A stretch of DNA of 64,000 bases from Gracilaria gracilis (GCA_030374805.1 JARGSG010000017.1:372001-436000); one strand, 5' to 3'. Positions 23,661 to 35,820 are shown, counted from the first letter of the stretch. Numbers and translations: made by a program. The notes: generated by a model from the sequence alone, not told the origin.

Positions 23661-26348
23661 GGTATCCGTTCTAACGGGAACGGCGCTCTGCACGGCGATC
23701 GCCAATGGTGCGGAATGGGGAACAGTGACAGAAATATCCACGGCTGCGGGTAGAACAGCAGTGGGGGATTGAACTGACGAAGCAAGGATGCTAGAAGAAC
23801 CCAATTGATGAAACACCACAGCATTAGCTGGCGAAATAGTAGTAGAAAACTCGGTATTCGCACGCAGATGGGCGGTCAAAGGTATGTATGACTGGTCTTT
23901 TGGGGTCAAAGCTTCCCCAAGAAAAAAACGTTTTATAAATGGCGCACTACGTTTTGCAAAAAGTAACAAATGGCGTAGAAAACTTTTGTTTTGATTGAAG
24001 AGATGGCGTATAAATTCCATGCTTTACGTCATTTCACCGCCACTTATAGAATGATCTAGACAAAGATTTACGCCATTTTTGACACTTTCTATAAATGGCG
24101 TACAGATATAGAACAAAACTTAATGCCTCGAATACGAGTGCTAAAAACTTATTCATTGTTTGTACGCCATTTATGAAAAGTGTCATAAAATAACGTAAAT
24201 CTTTTTCTAGATCATGCTATAAGTGGCGGTGAAATGGCGTAAAGCATGGAATTTATACGCCATCTCTTCAATCAAAACAAAAGTTTTCTACGCCATTTGT
24301 TACTTTTTGCAAAACGTAGTGCGCCATTTATAAAACGTTTTTTTCCTAGGGTTCGTAGTTAACCACAAATTTGGGCATTTCTCTCAAAGTGAGAGAACCT
24401 TCTGGTGACACATGCCCGTAGGTGTAGCACAGGGGATAGGTCAATCTGGAAGCATTCTCGGGAATCCGGTTGTCTTGAAACTTCACAACGCGGGCGTCCA
24501 TCCATCCAGGCCTCTGGTAGCGATTACCAGTGACGTATGGGAACTGGGGTCCGCGTATGCGAGAACGATCTGCGTACAGCAGTAAAACGATCTGCGTACA
24601 GCAGCTGATCACCCGTTTCACAACGAGGCATCCGTGAGGGACGGGAGCTCCTTAGTTGCGACAGAATCCAGTTCATCCTGTGTAAAGTGAAATTTATCGA
24701 CCTCTTGACGGGAATGCTCCTGCTGCAGCAGTGAAATGGACGACGGAGCGCCTTCAAAGTGTAATGCCTTGGACCCGATATGGCTACCAGTGCGAGCGCG
24801 CAGCGCGTTTCCTGCCGACTTTGCGTATTGAGCAAGCTCGAGGTAGGTTACCCTTCTCCTATCTTCATGACTTTGGGAGACAAGATTGCGAATAGCCGGG
24901 TCCAACCCGTCGATAAACATTGTACAACGCTCTCCAGGGGTATAAACGTTACCACATCGGTGGAAAGATTTGTTCAGTCTGACTGAAAATTTGATCCCCG
25001 TCTCCTCCGGGCGTTGCTTCGTATCCCGTAACGCGAGGATGGCTCTCTGAATTTCAGTCCCAGTCGCGTAAGAAGGAAGTAGATATTGCACTACTTCGGG
25101 CTAACAGGTGAACCTTCCCTCAGAGGCGCGAGATGAACCTCTGACCGATTTGTATTGATCTTCAGCCAACCCAAGGAAAAATACGGTAAGGCGACGTATG
25201 CATGTCTCCCACTCATCCCTAGGATGTCGGCTTCCCCAACAAAGCGTGAAAGAAAGTCCAACACCATAATTGGGAGTTAGACTACTGGTTATGGAACAAC
25301 AAAGCCATCCTTTTGAAGCAGTCTTTCACCTTCCCAGTGCCGTGGGGTGTACTATCCAAGCTGGAGTCTTTCAACCCGTGAGACCCGTACGATAAAAGCT
25401 TCTTGTATAAAGGGTTAGTAGGCTCCAGTTCCTTCGAACCAGAGTGCTTCCTTCTGTTCTGTCGGGGACCCTAACCTTACGGTTAATGGATGCAAAAATG
25501 CGCGAGCGTGACGAGCGAGCACGACGATGTCTGTCGACGTCAGTAGATGACTCCGAAGACGAGGAATCTGCCGATCGGCGAGAATGTACAGATGACTGGG
25601 ACGACTCAGAGTGGACGTCATTGTTAACTTTCCTATTGGGGTGGACCCTCGGACGATCACGATGATATGCGCGATAGGATATCACAGGTTGTGTGTCAGG
25701 GACGTTCCCTCCACCTCTATTGGTGGCTTCCAACCTCTCAAGACGGGCTACAAAGCGATTAAAATTCGAATCAAATTCATCAACCAAACCTGGGTAGCTA
25801 CGTAGGACCTCCAATAAGGAGTTCACATCGGTCCGTAGCACACGTAGATCTTCAGAGACACCTCCGAAGAGATCGGCATCAATATTCATGCGGAGAGTAT
25901 CGACCTCGGTGACGAGTGCAGAATGAGAGGTCTGCAGCAAAGAAATCTGGGCATTTAGAGCCTGAAAATCCAGCAGTGACTCGCCAAAGAGCGCATCATT
26001 ACCTTAAGCAGCAGTGTCCGGCCTCTTTATCAGGGCACCTGAGGACTCCGTCATGGGAGGAAACGACGACTTTGATGACTGCTTCCGGCTTTCAGGTTTC
26101 TTCTCGATACCATCGTACATCTCAGTGACAGACCGCGAGTGGCGGCGTACATCAGCATCCGCCGAGCCGGGTTTGGACTGGTCAGCAATACGGTCGTGGG
26201 ACCGCTTGCCTGAGAAAATCGTTTCCCGAGGGTGGAAAGAAACAGAGACTGAGAACAAGCAGTAGAAACAACCAAATAAGATAACCTCAAATGAATAATC
26301 CACACTCAACAGAGTTAACCAACAGTCCAATATAGGACAGGAACACAA
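23646..26348 (-). pseudogene. E2 gag, interrupted by MITE-2
   Basis: The N-terminal part (25371-26348, one frame with a TAA near 26.0 kb) has 'VSEDLRVLRTDVNSL' and a Ser/Arg-rich stretch. The capsid-like part at 24618-25091 has 'AILALRDTKQRPEE' and 'GLDPAIRNLVSQ'. The region 'CYTYGHVSPEG' corresponds to the degenerate knuckle of the family. The gene then breaks at 24344 where the MITE enters, and resumes at 'GEALTPKDQSYIPL'. The gag frame ends with TGA at 23646-23648 and pol follows in the -1 register. Confidence 0.7.
23922..24344. mobile_element. MITE-2, long foldback element in E2 gag
   Basis: The arms are about 190 bases each and begin 'AAAAAAACGTTTTATAAATG' on both strands. The unpaired centre is short (about 24.1-24.15 kb). 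The word TGGCGTA or its complement recurs about a dozen times. It is noncoding. Gag codons for 'NYEP' and 'LGEALTPKD' lie on either side, showing insertion into a working frame. I could not fix the target duplication. Confidence 0.8.
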
Positions 26349-26460
26349 CTACTCGGTTACAGTCCAAACGACTTCTCCAGGCTCACCTAGTCTAGAAGTA
26401 GGGAACATCTGCTGGCAGTACCGATGTTCTGAGCAGAATCTTCCACGCAGATTGATTCGT

Positions 26461-27332
26461 TGGCAGTACCAGATATCCGTGTAAAATCAACGACTTCTAG
26501 GTCAGGATACCAGTTTGTAGTGCAAACAAAGACGAGAAAAACAAACGAAGACGTTCGGTATTTTCCTCCCAGGTGGGGTAGCTGAGCAAAAACAGCCCCT
26601 CGTGGGATGGGTGCGTTAACCGGGTGTAAGACCGGAACCCACCGTCTCGAAGAGCGAAACGAAAGTGGCAGGGAGCCCAGGATTCGGGACTGGGGAGGTG
26701 CACTCGGGGGTGAATCGATGACCTCATCCATGGCGGATGGTCCTCACAAGAGTAATACCGTAGACCGCAGAATTCGAAACCAGGTAAGAAAAAGGAGGCG
26801 AGGGCAAACGAGCGACACCGGTAATTGGGGTGAGCGACACCTGTTAAACAGCGACAAAAACAGTACAATACACTGGTAAAACACGCACTATTGGTGGCAA
26901 GTCGTGCTGTTGGCTTCAAGAGGTGGATGACTAGTCCTACTCAAGGAGCAGACTGTCCGCAAGGTGGTTATTGTGCACCAGGGATTTCTGAGTCAGAGCC
27001 GCACACTCGTTTGTTCATGTTTACTTGACCGGGACTGCCCGAGCTCACACAGCTAAGTAGTGGTGATCGGCAGTTCTGCACAGAAGTGTGATAACTAAAT
27101 AAATATATAGATAAAAATAATCTAATGTATCCCCGAAAAGGGGGGCCTGCAAACGTACACGTGTATTATCCTACTCACTGCCACGGCACTCATGACGAAT
27201 ACCAATTGGGGTCCTTCCACCATGAACTATGGGTTGAAAATCTAGTCATAATTCCCTTCCCTGAGGTGTAGCTTCATCATACCGATATGACTCGCATGCG
27301 TGGTGAACTCTGCGAGAACGCGTTGCACTTCA
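26461..27332 (-). repeat. E2 5' LTR
   Basis: It starts 'TGAAGTGCAACGCG' at 27332 (minus strand) and ends '...GGTACTGCCA' at 26461. It pairs with 16184-17045. It contains an AT-rich 'aactaaataaatatatagat' stretch that may hold the core promoter. A primer-binding site after the CA end is not obvious. Confidence 0.75.
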
Positions 27333-27772
27333 CTGCAGAGCGCTTGAAAGAACCATCAAACCGGCGAGGCTGCCAGAAATAGACCGTTCGATCATGTTCG
27401 TATCTCCCATGAAGGTATGCACCTGTTATATCAAAGTGCTCTATTTTAAGGCCTAGTTGGGTTGTGATGCTCAAAAGAGCTCTGATCGACTTTTTTCTGC
27501 GGCAAAAGACGCCGTGCATTTGGGATCGAAGTGTGTGTGGGGTATCATTAAGTATTCTCGAAGCGCACATCGGGCTTTTCTGTCGATGAATTTATTCTCA
27601 CTCGTCTTATACCGATACTGCATGGTAGTTTGGATGGGTTTGGCTTCGGAAGAAATGGGAGATTGCCATTTTATGAAATGCATATCATCCAATTGGTCCA
27701 GTTCGTGGTTATGCGCTCTTTCCCATAGTTTGGCGTCTGAATATTGGCTTGCATGCTTTCTGTAGTGCAATG
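27333..27772 (-). pseudogene. Ty1/copia reverse transcriptase fragment between two gypsy LTRs
   Basis: Minus-strand frames give 'LWERAHNHELDQLDDM', 'QYRYKTSENKFIDRKARCAL', then 'THFDP' and 'IEHFDITGAYLHGRYEHD' with 'VYFWQP'. These are the start of the copia RT domain in order. About 140 codons survive, in two frames. It is cut at one end by the E2 LTR (27332) and at the other by the probable E3 LTR start (27773). It is a different copy from the copia at 38-41 kb, because both contain the same RT region. Confidence 0.75.
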
Positions 27773-28641
27773 AACTTTGGCCCCTTGGTAGGGATTATTT
27801 TAGAATTTTGGTACCTAATTTAGGTTGATTTCGGGAAGCCGATTGTGCCACACGTGGCATCAAATTTGGCATCCAATTTGGATAGAGTTAGATATTCATT
27901 TTGGGCCACAGGGTGGTACCGTGCTTAGGCGGAGCGAGCTCGCGCTCGCTCCTCTGTCACTAAACTCTACCCGTGTTCGGCCCTGACTTTGATCGCTTGC
28001 GCGAGTACTTTGCCTCTTTCTTGGAGCAGTCTCCGTTAGTACGGCTTTGTCATCCGACCGGCTCCACCAATGAGAAGCGTTGCGACGCATACCATATTGG
28101 TCTATTATTTGTTTTGGACCACGTATTTATGTTTATTGTCTGACCTGCCAGGTACACCTCTCCGCCCCAGTATTGGGTGTTGTTTTGTTGCTTTTCGTAC
28201 CACTCGTCTCACGAGCATTGCCCCGTTTGTTGGGTTCTCTTCTTATATTCATCTCCGGATACCGCGTGTGGCACTCGCGTGCCACGTCTGCCGATACCAT
28301 TGCTGGTCGCTTCTGGTCGTTCCGTTACCGGATATTTCGTTTCACACCTCTTAGGTCTACCTGAATCTCCCGTGGAGTTACACCCACATCTTAGGAGTCA
28401 AGAGGGCCCTATCGCCGGACTACCTCCTCAGGGAGTGAATTTCGGACACTCATAGGGCTCTTCCCGTTCGCGGGTTTTGCTCTACATTTGGTCTCCTGAC
28501 TTTTAATTCGGCTACTAAAATTCCCAGCTTTGCTGGTTGGTTTGTGGTATCATCCCGATCGTTTCTATCGCGTGGCGAGTTGATTCCGATCCGGATTGTT
28601 TACTTTATTCGTTTTTGTCCTGTTAGGAATTCATACTGTCA
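27773..28641 (+). repeat. E3 5' LTR (inferred limits)
   Basis: It starts 'TGAACTTTGGCC' where copia homology ends, and finishes '...ATACTGTCA'. The 869-bp length agrees with the 862- and 872-bp LTRs of E2, and the 'TACTGYCA' end is shared. Two small hairpins with a TCGC loop lie inside, at 27931-27952 and 28268-28285. There is no 3' copy to confirm the limits. Confidence 0.55.
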
Positions 28642-29481
28642 GTTCCACAGTAGTGGTCCACCGTTCCAATCATTGTTGGTATGGCTGGCACTTCTCAGGG
28701 TTCAAAGGCAGGCTCCGATAAAGGTACGAGCCCACCGCTGGTGGCGGACACGGAACCTCGTTGAAGAATCACTACACCAGTTGAACTGGAGAGTACCCTG
28801 GATGTACCGGCGACCCCGGTTGTGGGGAACGCTGATATATCCACCCGATTGGGTTCTGTTCTTGAAGAACTCAAAGAGTTGAAATACTACGTCAAGTTCC
28901 TACAAAACTCAAATGCTGAGAATTTTAGGGATATTGAAACTCTTAGGGTGCGCCTGGACGATGCCCAGCCTCGGGATTTTGCTGTTGAGTTACGCTCTAT
29001 GCATTCGGATATTAATTCCATTCTGGAAAGTCTCGGACAACCGACTGCCTTCGTTGCAAACGTGGATACTCGGATCGAGACTTTGAGACACATGCTCATG
29101 CGTATAGATGGACGACTCCACACTGTGGAAGCCAGGTTTCGTGCAGACGAAGATTTGGACGTCCAAGCGGAGGAAGAAGCTCACTCACGTGATGCGGAAC
29201 ACCGATCATCTCGGAAGCGCAAGTTTAAACACCGCAAGCGTTTTGATACCCACCTGGGTTCTGAAGACTCCGAATCGGATAGTGGTTCTACGTCGTCTTC
29301 GTCTGCTGAATCCCGTCAGGAATACAGTCGTCGTCGTTAGAAACCTACTAAGTCCAACATTACATATACTTCACAAGGTGCAATTTTGTCCCGAGTGAAG
29401 GGAAGGAAACATGTTGGACTCAAGGAGTTGAAGGCTACGAATCCTCTTTATGAGAAACTGTTATCGTGCCGATATTATCGA

Positions 29482-29513
29482 CTAGACGACTCGTCGTCTA
29501 GACGACTCGTCGT
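29482..29513 (+). repeat. 16-bp tandem duplication causing a frameshift
   Basis: 'CTAGACGACTCGTCGT' occurs twice in a row. Removing one copy restores the gag frame so that it reads 'RLDDSSSDRTPREMGRVKDC'. This agrees with E1 'RLENFSLDRTPRGTGKVKDC'. Confidence 0.85.
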
Positions 29514-30700
29514 CAGATCGTACTCCCCGTGAAATGGGTCGTGTTAAAGATTGCATTAAACGGATGGATCTTACGCTGAAGAACCACGTGTTCAGTGGAG
29601 AAGACCCAATTCTGGTTCTGGATTTCTTGGCAGGATTTATTAATGAAGCCGATATACTCGGAAGGAGTGAGGCGCAGGCGTTCATAGCCCTGCCTTACTT
29701 CCTGAAAGAATCTGCGGAGGATCAGTTTACCGCTGTACTCTCGAGCTTCCGATGGAGGAGTCAGGTGTTGATCCGAAGCCGTATGCTACCTCTTGAGGTC
29801 CTATGCTACTGGTAATGCTATCCCGAATGCTATACTCGCTCTTCGCGATACGAAACAGAAGACCGGAGAATCGGAAACGCTTTATTCAACTCGGTTGAAC
29901 AAGTCTTTCCACCGTTGTGGTAATGTTTATTCCTCGTTGGAGTGGTGTACCATGTTTTGTGCTGGACTAGATCCGGCAATACGGACTTTGGTAGCCCGTC
30001 CCCGGGAAGCTAATCGCAAGATCTCCTTTTTGGAGTTGGTTCAGTATGCCCAAGCTGAAAAGGATGCCTTACGGGCCCGCTCGGGTAATAGAGGTAACCA
30101 CTCTAAGGTACTTCACTTGGAAAGTTCACCACCCATTTCATTGGTACGCCGTTCTACGGAAGACTGCGACGCGGATAACGTGCATCTCGCTCATAGCGAT
30201 GGTTGCCATTCCTGGCCTTCTACGGGGTTCCCATCTACTTCTATATCCTTAGAGGAAGATCTGGCACTCTACAACGCGAATTATCAGGTGCAGCAGCCCA
30301 AGGTGTCCCACGCGAGTGGTCAAACACGTATGAACCGTCCCGGTTGGATAATCAATACGCCATAGCGTCAGGAGGACCAACGCCTCCAACAATTGGATCG
30401 AGTACCGATGATTTTCCATATTTGCTACCATCATGGTCACATTTCCCCGAACTGTACCTTTTCGGTTGAGGATATTTCGAAGATTATAGAGTCGTATGAG
30501 TCCTTAACGGAGGAAGGGCGCGCTCGTGTTCCGAGTCTGACCTATAAATAGGTTCGCTCTTTGTTCTTACCGGTATCGGTTACTCAGCCTCCTGCTCAGG
30601 GATTGGCTTCTTAACCGCCGTCAGTACCGTCATTGACCCATTCTAATGACGTTAGTAAGGGCTCAGATGGAGGTAACGCCGCCCAGGCGGTAACTTCGTC

Positions 30701-30710
30701 GAAAAACTAA
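30701..30710 (+). promoter_or_regulatory. Candidate -1 ribosomal frameshift site between gag and pol
   Basis: The gag frame reads AAA AAC TAA. The pol frame reads GAA AAA CTA ACT, one base back. E1 has the same AAAAAC-TAA arrangement (5571-5579, minus strand) and E2 has GGA AAC TGA in the same place. In all three, pol homology ('GVS') starts directly after in the -1 frame. The heptamer G AAA AAC is not a perfect slippery consensus, and I did not identify a downstream structure. Confidence 0.5.
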
Positions 30711-33700
30711 CTTCGGGAGTCTCCCTAAGGGGAAGGGTGCCCGCAGAGTCAAGAACTGTGGCACCTGAGGTGCCGAAGCCTCGCTCCCCAGTTAGAATCC
30801 TCTCAAGGAACGTGGCTAACTCAGAAGTGAGCTCTAAACACTTCGGTGTAATTCGTCGTCCGTGGATACGGTCTGGTAATTCACGTGTCCCGGATCGGGC
30901 TATGGTCATGGCTAAGCGAAACTATAAAGTGTACGCTGACCTTGGACTTTCGAACCATTTTATGGTTAGACAGTTATCTGTTCTAGATACCGGTGCCGGT
31001 CCCAACTTCGTGGTTCAATCGTTATTTTCTCCGTCAATACGGGCTTCAGTTCTCCAAGGTCCATCCTTGGATATCGCCGATGCGAACAACAACCCGTTAC
31101 GAACGGCTGGGTTTGTGAATCTCGTTGTGAGACTTGGTAACTTTCTGGTCCATTTTGAATTTGTTGTATGCAAGCCGCTCGCAGCACCAGTTATACTGAG
31201 TTGTGATTTATGTGATCGATTCGTCGAAGCTATTAAGGCCACGTGCAAGAAGTGTGGAATTGGAAGACGGTTCTACCGTACCTGTTGTTAGGAAGGCGTT
31301 GCGACAAGCGCTGCGTAAGCAGGTTCGTTTATCTGTCGCACAAGAAGTTCCAAACGTGGATGCTAGGTCTAATCGTCTTCGTTGTGCACGGTCTGTACAG
31401 CTTCCGTCTGAATCCAAAGTATGGGTACACGTTATGTCGAACCAACATGGTTTACGGGTTTTACAACCCTCACAATCGTTGTACGATTTGCGCCAATTGG
31501 CTGTTGCTAACGGTGTTGTTCAAGTAGAACCTGGGAAAACTTCTAAGGTATTAATCGCCAATCTTGGATCTACTCCTCAGAGTTTCGTTAAGAACGCAGT
31601 TATTGGTACGGTGCTACCGCATCCTACGGTGATCGTACCTACAAAGGTGACCCTTTCCGAAGCTCTCGGTGACAACGACCCTAAGGACGAGGAAGACGAT
31701 GAGTTTGTGGCGACGATGTTGACTGATAACGCCGCGGCCACGTCAGTGGATTCCGAGAAACCAGATTCTGGACAGAAGCCTGTTGAGAAGGGTATCTCCC
31801 CTGTAGATATTGAGAAGGATCCTGTTAAGGAATTGGAAGACCTGGACTTATTACATGTGCCAGAAGCACACCACGAACGGTTACGCGTTATGCTACGCGA
31901 GTCTACCCAAATCTGGGATGGTTCCCTTGGAAAAATCGCTGTAACGGAACATCGGATTGATGTGCATCCGCACACTCGGCCTGTGTCTCAACAACTTTAC
32001 AGGGCTGGGCCGACAGCTCGGATTGAAGAGAAATCTCAGGTTGAGAAGATGTGGAGAGCAGGCGTATTCGACCCGGCCCAATCCCCATGGGTATCGCCGG
32101 TAGTTCCTGTTCCGAAGCCGGATGGTGCATGGAGATTTTGCATTGATTACCGCCGCTTGAACGCGGTTACTGTCAAGGATGTTTATTCTATTCCACGAAT
32201 GGATGAATATATCGACTTTCTTGGGAGCGACAATGTATTTACAGACCCTGATGCTAATTGGGGTTATTGGCAAATCCCTATACGGAAGGAGGCCCGTCAC
32301 AAAACGGCGTTTGTTTGCCATCAAGGCTTGTACCGTTTCAAACGGACGCCATTTGGACTTACAAATGCTCCCGCGACGTTCCAGCGGACAATCGACATTC
32401 TCGTAGCGAGATTTAAGTGGGAAACCTATTCGGTGTACTTGGACGATATCATCGTATACTCCAATAACATGGATGATCATTTGAAGCACGTCCGGGACGT
32501 CATGAGGGTTTTCTGCAAAGCAGGTGTTACGCTGAAGCTCAAGAAGTGTGAGTTGTTTACCGACTCGGTTAAATTACTTGGTCACGTCATACTTCCTGGT
32601 GAGCTCTCCGTTGAGGAGTTTCGTGTGAAATCCCTAAAGGAAGCTAAGCACCCGCGTACGCATACGGAACTTCGTTCATTCTTGGGACTGTCCAATGTCT
32701 ACCGTCAGTTCGTACCGAACTTCGCGGAGATATCAGCCCCGCTGAATGAACTTCTGAAGAAGGGACAGCCAGTACAACTGGAACCATTCGGCAAAGCCGA
32801 GTCTGCTGCTTTCAAATCCGTAGTGGATGCTGTAACGTCACCACCAGTTTTGGCTCTTTCCACCCCTGGGTTACAGTACTCGATCGCACCGATTCTACCG
32901 CATACCAAGTTGGTTGTGCACTTTTTCAAAAACCCAAAGACGGTATAAGGTGCCCAATTGGGTACTGGTCAAGGACGTTGAACGTACACAAGACGAACTA
33001 CTCAGTTTCGGAGAAAGAATGTTTAGCGGTCGTGTGGGCTTTATCGACTCTCCGACCATATTTGATGGGAAACCACTTTGTGGTACACACTGAACACTCT
33101 TCCTTACGTTGGCTCATGGAAATTACCAAACCTTCGGGTCGCTTGATGCGATGGCGCTTGAGACTCTCTGAGTTCGATTTCGAAATTCGTTACAAGAAGG
33201 GCAATCTGAACTGCCAGGCAGATGCGTTATCCCGCTTGGGAACTAATGCTGATGCCGATGCGTCGGAAGAAACGCATATCCCGTGTTTCATGATGTCAAC
33301 CGAGAAAGGTGAAGTCCAACTGTTGGATGATTACCTTTGCACCCATTTTAAGGGTACCGAATCTGCGGATCCCCCGCAGGGGTCTTTTGTTCCAATTGCT
33401 CCTGAGGAGATGATTTCTGAGCAACAGACCGACCCTTCCTGCACGCAGATACGTTCTCGCCTCAAAGAAGGATTTCAAATTCTCTTCGCCGGGAACGATC
33501 AGGGATATCTTGTTAGATTTGTGAACAAGAACCCTCAGATTGTGGTCCCTCACTCTCTGCAACGCAGAATATTAAATTTGTCACATTACGTGAAAGTTGG
33601 TGCGCACCCGGGTGGCCGGAAGCTTTATCTAACTCTCCGGAGAGATTTCTACTGGCCAGCCATGGCGTTTGACTGCTACGCAGTTCGGCGAGGATGTACA

Positions 33701-35280
33701 GAATGCTGTAAGAAAAATGTCCGACTTCGGAAGTACTCTCAGAAGTTAGCTTTATTCCCGGCTCTGGCTCCCTTGGAATTTGTCGCCATCGACATTCTGG
33801 GACCTTCATTCCGAACCACTCGCGGTCATAAATTTCTTCTGTTTATCACAGATCGTTTTTCCAAACTGGTTTGTACAGTTCCACTTCGGACATTTACCGC
33901 TGCTTCGGTTGCAATGGCGTTTGTCCAACATTGGATCTTTGTGTACGGTCCAACAGTGGAACTTCTATCCGACAACGGAGGATAGTTTGCATCTAAATTC
34001 TTTCAAGATGTGTGACGAATTATCGATGTGAAGAATCTGTTTACAACAGTATATCATCCCCAGAGTAATGGAGAAGTTGATAGGTTTAACCGAATGATTC
34101 TAAACGCGTTGAGTGCTTATGTGGCGGACTACCCCAAGAATTGGGATTTGTATACGGATGCTATTACGTACGCGTACAATACGCAGGTACACCGTGTTAC
34201 GAGACTTTCTCCATTCCAGTTGGTACTCTCTAGAGTTCCATCTCCGGTGGGTATCGAACCACAACCCACGTTGGGTTCATTTCCGTCGCACCGGTTATAC
34301 CGAGATACTTGGAAGGCTTGGTTATCCAAGATGGTGCCGATCGCTCGGAAATCTATGACTAACGCGCAACTAGCGTATAAGAAGAATTTCGATATCCGAA
34401 TCCGTCTACCTTCACCGAAGGCTATCACGACAAGTGACTGTGTCTTTCTCCACAAGGAGTACTACAATCCTGAAACAACCCAAAGCATAAACTGTCGCCA
34501 GTTGCTGAGGGACCTTTCAAGGTGATTGCTTCGGATAAAGACACTGTTGTGTTGGATATAAAGGACCTTCATAAAAGGATCTCACGCAACCGCGTTGTAC
34601 CAGCACCCACTTAACCGCCGGATTTACCAGAATCCCAATCAGAAAGTTCTACCATGGAGGAACCGACACTCCCAAGCGTCATCGCGCACCCCAATCGTGG
34701 GTTAACAGGTATACCGCACGAGGCGGTTCCCGTTACTGTACCTCCAATGGAGTTACTTGAGAACAACATCTCACGCATCCGCGTTTCCCCACCGCCCGAC
34801 CTCATTCGAAAACCCCCGTCTCCGACCAAGGAGGGGGAGGAAATAGATCGTGCTCGCGATGAAGCTGCTTCGTCGTCGGCGATTGTTCCCGCCTCAGGTT
34901 GTGTATCGGAAATGCCGCACAGTGGAGATGTTGTTAGAGAAGTTAAGTCATTCCCACTGGGAAGTAATCGTCCTCGTAAGGAGAAGGCCGTGTTAGCAGA
35001 TCCAGGTCTACCCATTGCGGATTGCGTTATACTATCCATGGCGGATCAGCCCGCAGGCCTCGCTTTAGCGACTAACCTTCGAACAATCGCGCCAGCGACA
35101 CATACTTACCCGTCTAGGGCCGCGCAGAGAGTGTACACGCCACGGTGTGGATGGTGGCAGTTGCGATGGTCACAGCGCGTAATGGCCTTTCCCTATGGGA
35201 TAGCTTCAGATTACGTCAGCGACGTGTTCGCCAGATGCGTCGCTACGCAGGGAAACATGCATCCAATTTCGGAAATGTAG
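30711..35280 (+). pseudogene. E3 pol: protease, RT, RNase H, integrase, C-terminal extension
   Basis: Protease: 'VLDTGAGPNF' near 30.99 kb. RT: 'YRRLNAVTVKDVYSIPRMDE' and an intact YLDD box at 32436-32447. RNase H starts near 32.88 kb, where a one-base loss shifts the frame, and continues with 'NYSVSEKECLAVVWAL'. The integrase zinc region is at 33.57-33.72 kb. The core has 'FVAIDILGP', 'LLSDNGG' and 'NGEVDRF', so D, D and E are present. TAG near 33.98 kb, TGA near 34.02 kb and TAA at 34612 fit CAG, CGA and CAA. After the block 'KLSPVAEGPFKVIASDKD' the frame runs on for about 220 codons to 35280 with no chromodomain. Frame breaks also lie near 31.24 and 34.48 kb. Confidence 0.8.
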
Positions 35281-35453
35281 GTTGGGCCTAAGAGGTTGGA
35301 TGGTCGCACGTGGGAGGTTTAGAGCGCATGGCGCCAGTCCCGTCGGGGTGTTTTGAATTGGCTCAAATTGAGATACGCCGCCGTGTGGGCACGCGGCAGG
35401 GCAATTTCACTTCATTTTTTAGAGTGCCGAAGCATTGCTGGGCACCGCCTGCA

Positions 35454-35575
35454 ACTGAACGTGTGCAACGTGGATATGGAAATTTGGATGATTCAAGTGG
35501 CAAAATCAACGAGCGCGCCACGCGCCACTGAACGTGTGCAACTTGGATATGAAAACTTGAATGATCCGCGTGGCA
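35454..35575 (+). repeat. Tandem duplication, 73-bp period
   Basis: The segment starting 'ACTGAACGTGTGCAAC' at 35454 recurs at 35527 with a few changes. The second copy is partial. It lies between pol and the next ORF. I see no other gene in 35281-35820. Confidence 0.7.
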
Positions 35576-35820
35576 GTATTTCGGTTGATTTTTTTGGCTT
35601 GCCGCGGCGCATGGCGTAAGGCAATTTCCCAATTTGCTTTGGCGTGCAGTAGCTGGCCAGTCCGGGTATTATGCACCCCGCCGACGTTTGTGATGCTCGG
35701 GCGTACCGTGATTACCGACTCTTCCGAAGTTTGAGGTAACGTTCAGTTTTTTTGAAGGTTTGGCGTTTGATTCGCTTGTGCGATAACAAGTACTCGCAAC
35801 CGCGAAACCGACTCACACCG

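Larger units (their letters stand above)
16184..27332 (-). mobile_element. Ty3/gypsy element E2, about 11.1 kb, with both LTRs
   Basis: Direct repeats of 862 and 872 bp bound gag, pol (PR-RT-RNase H-IN) and a C-terminal extension, all on the minus strand. A separate protein gene lies on the plus strand between pol and the 3' LTR. The element is dead: frameshifts, stops and a MITE in gag. The flanks differ (piggyBac remnant on one side, copia fragment on the other). I find no matching target duplication (minus-strand TGCAG versus TAAGG), so its ends may have been rearranged. Confidence 0.8.
28681..30710 (+). pseudogene. E3 gag
   Basis: ATG at 28681 is followed by TGA near 28.76 kb (from CGA). 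The coiled-coil-like N-terminal part includes 'LEELKELKYYVKFLQ' and 'ELRSMHSDINSILES'. A Ser/Arg-rich region ends in TAG at 29338. The capsid-like part has 'GRVKDCIKRMDLTLKN', 'AILALRDTKQKTGE' and 'GLDPAIRTLVAR'. The degenerate knuckle reads 'HICYHHGHISPNC'. A 16-bp duplication (29482-29513) and a second indel near 29.74 kb shift the frame. TAG at 30363 and two TAA codons follow before the family stop at 30708-30710. Confidence 0.7.

Noticed and set aside
26500..26520. 'TGGTATCCTGACC' as the E2 primer-binding site
   Set aside because: The 3' LTR continues to match the 5' LTR about 50 bases beyond this point, so the site lies inside the LTR.
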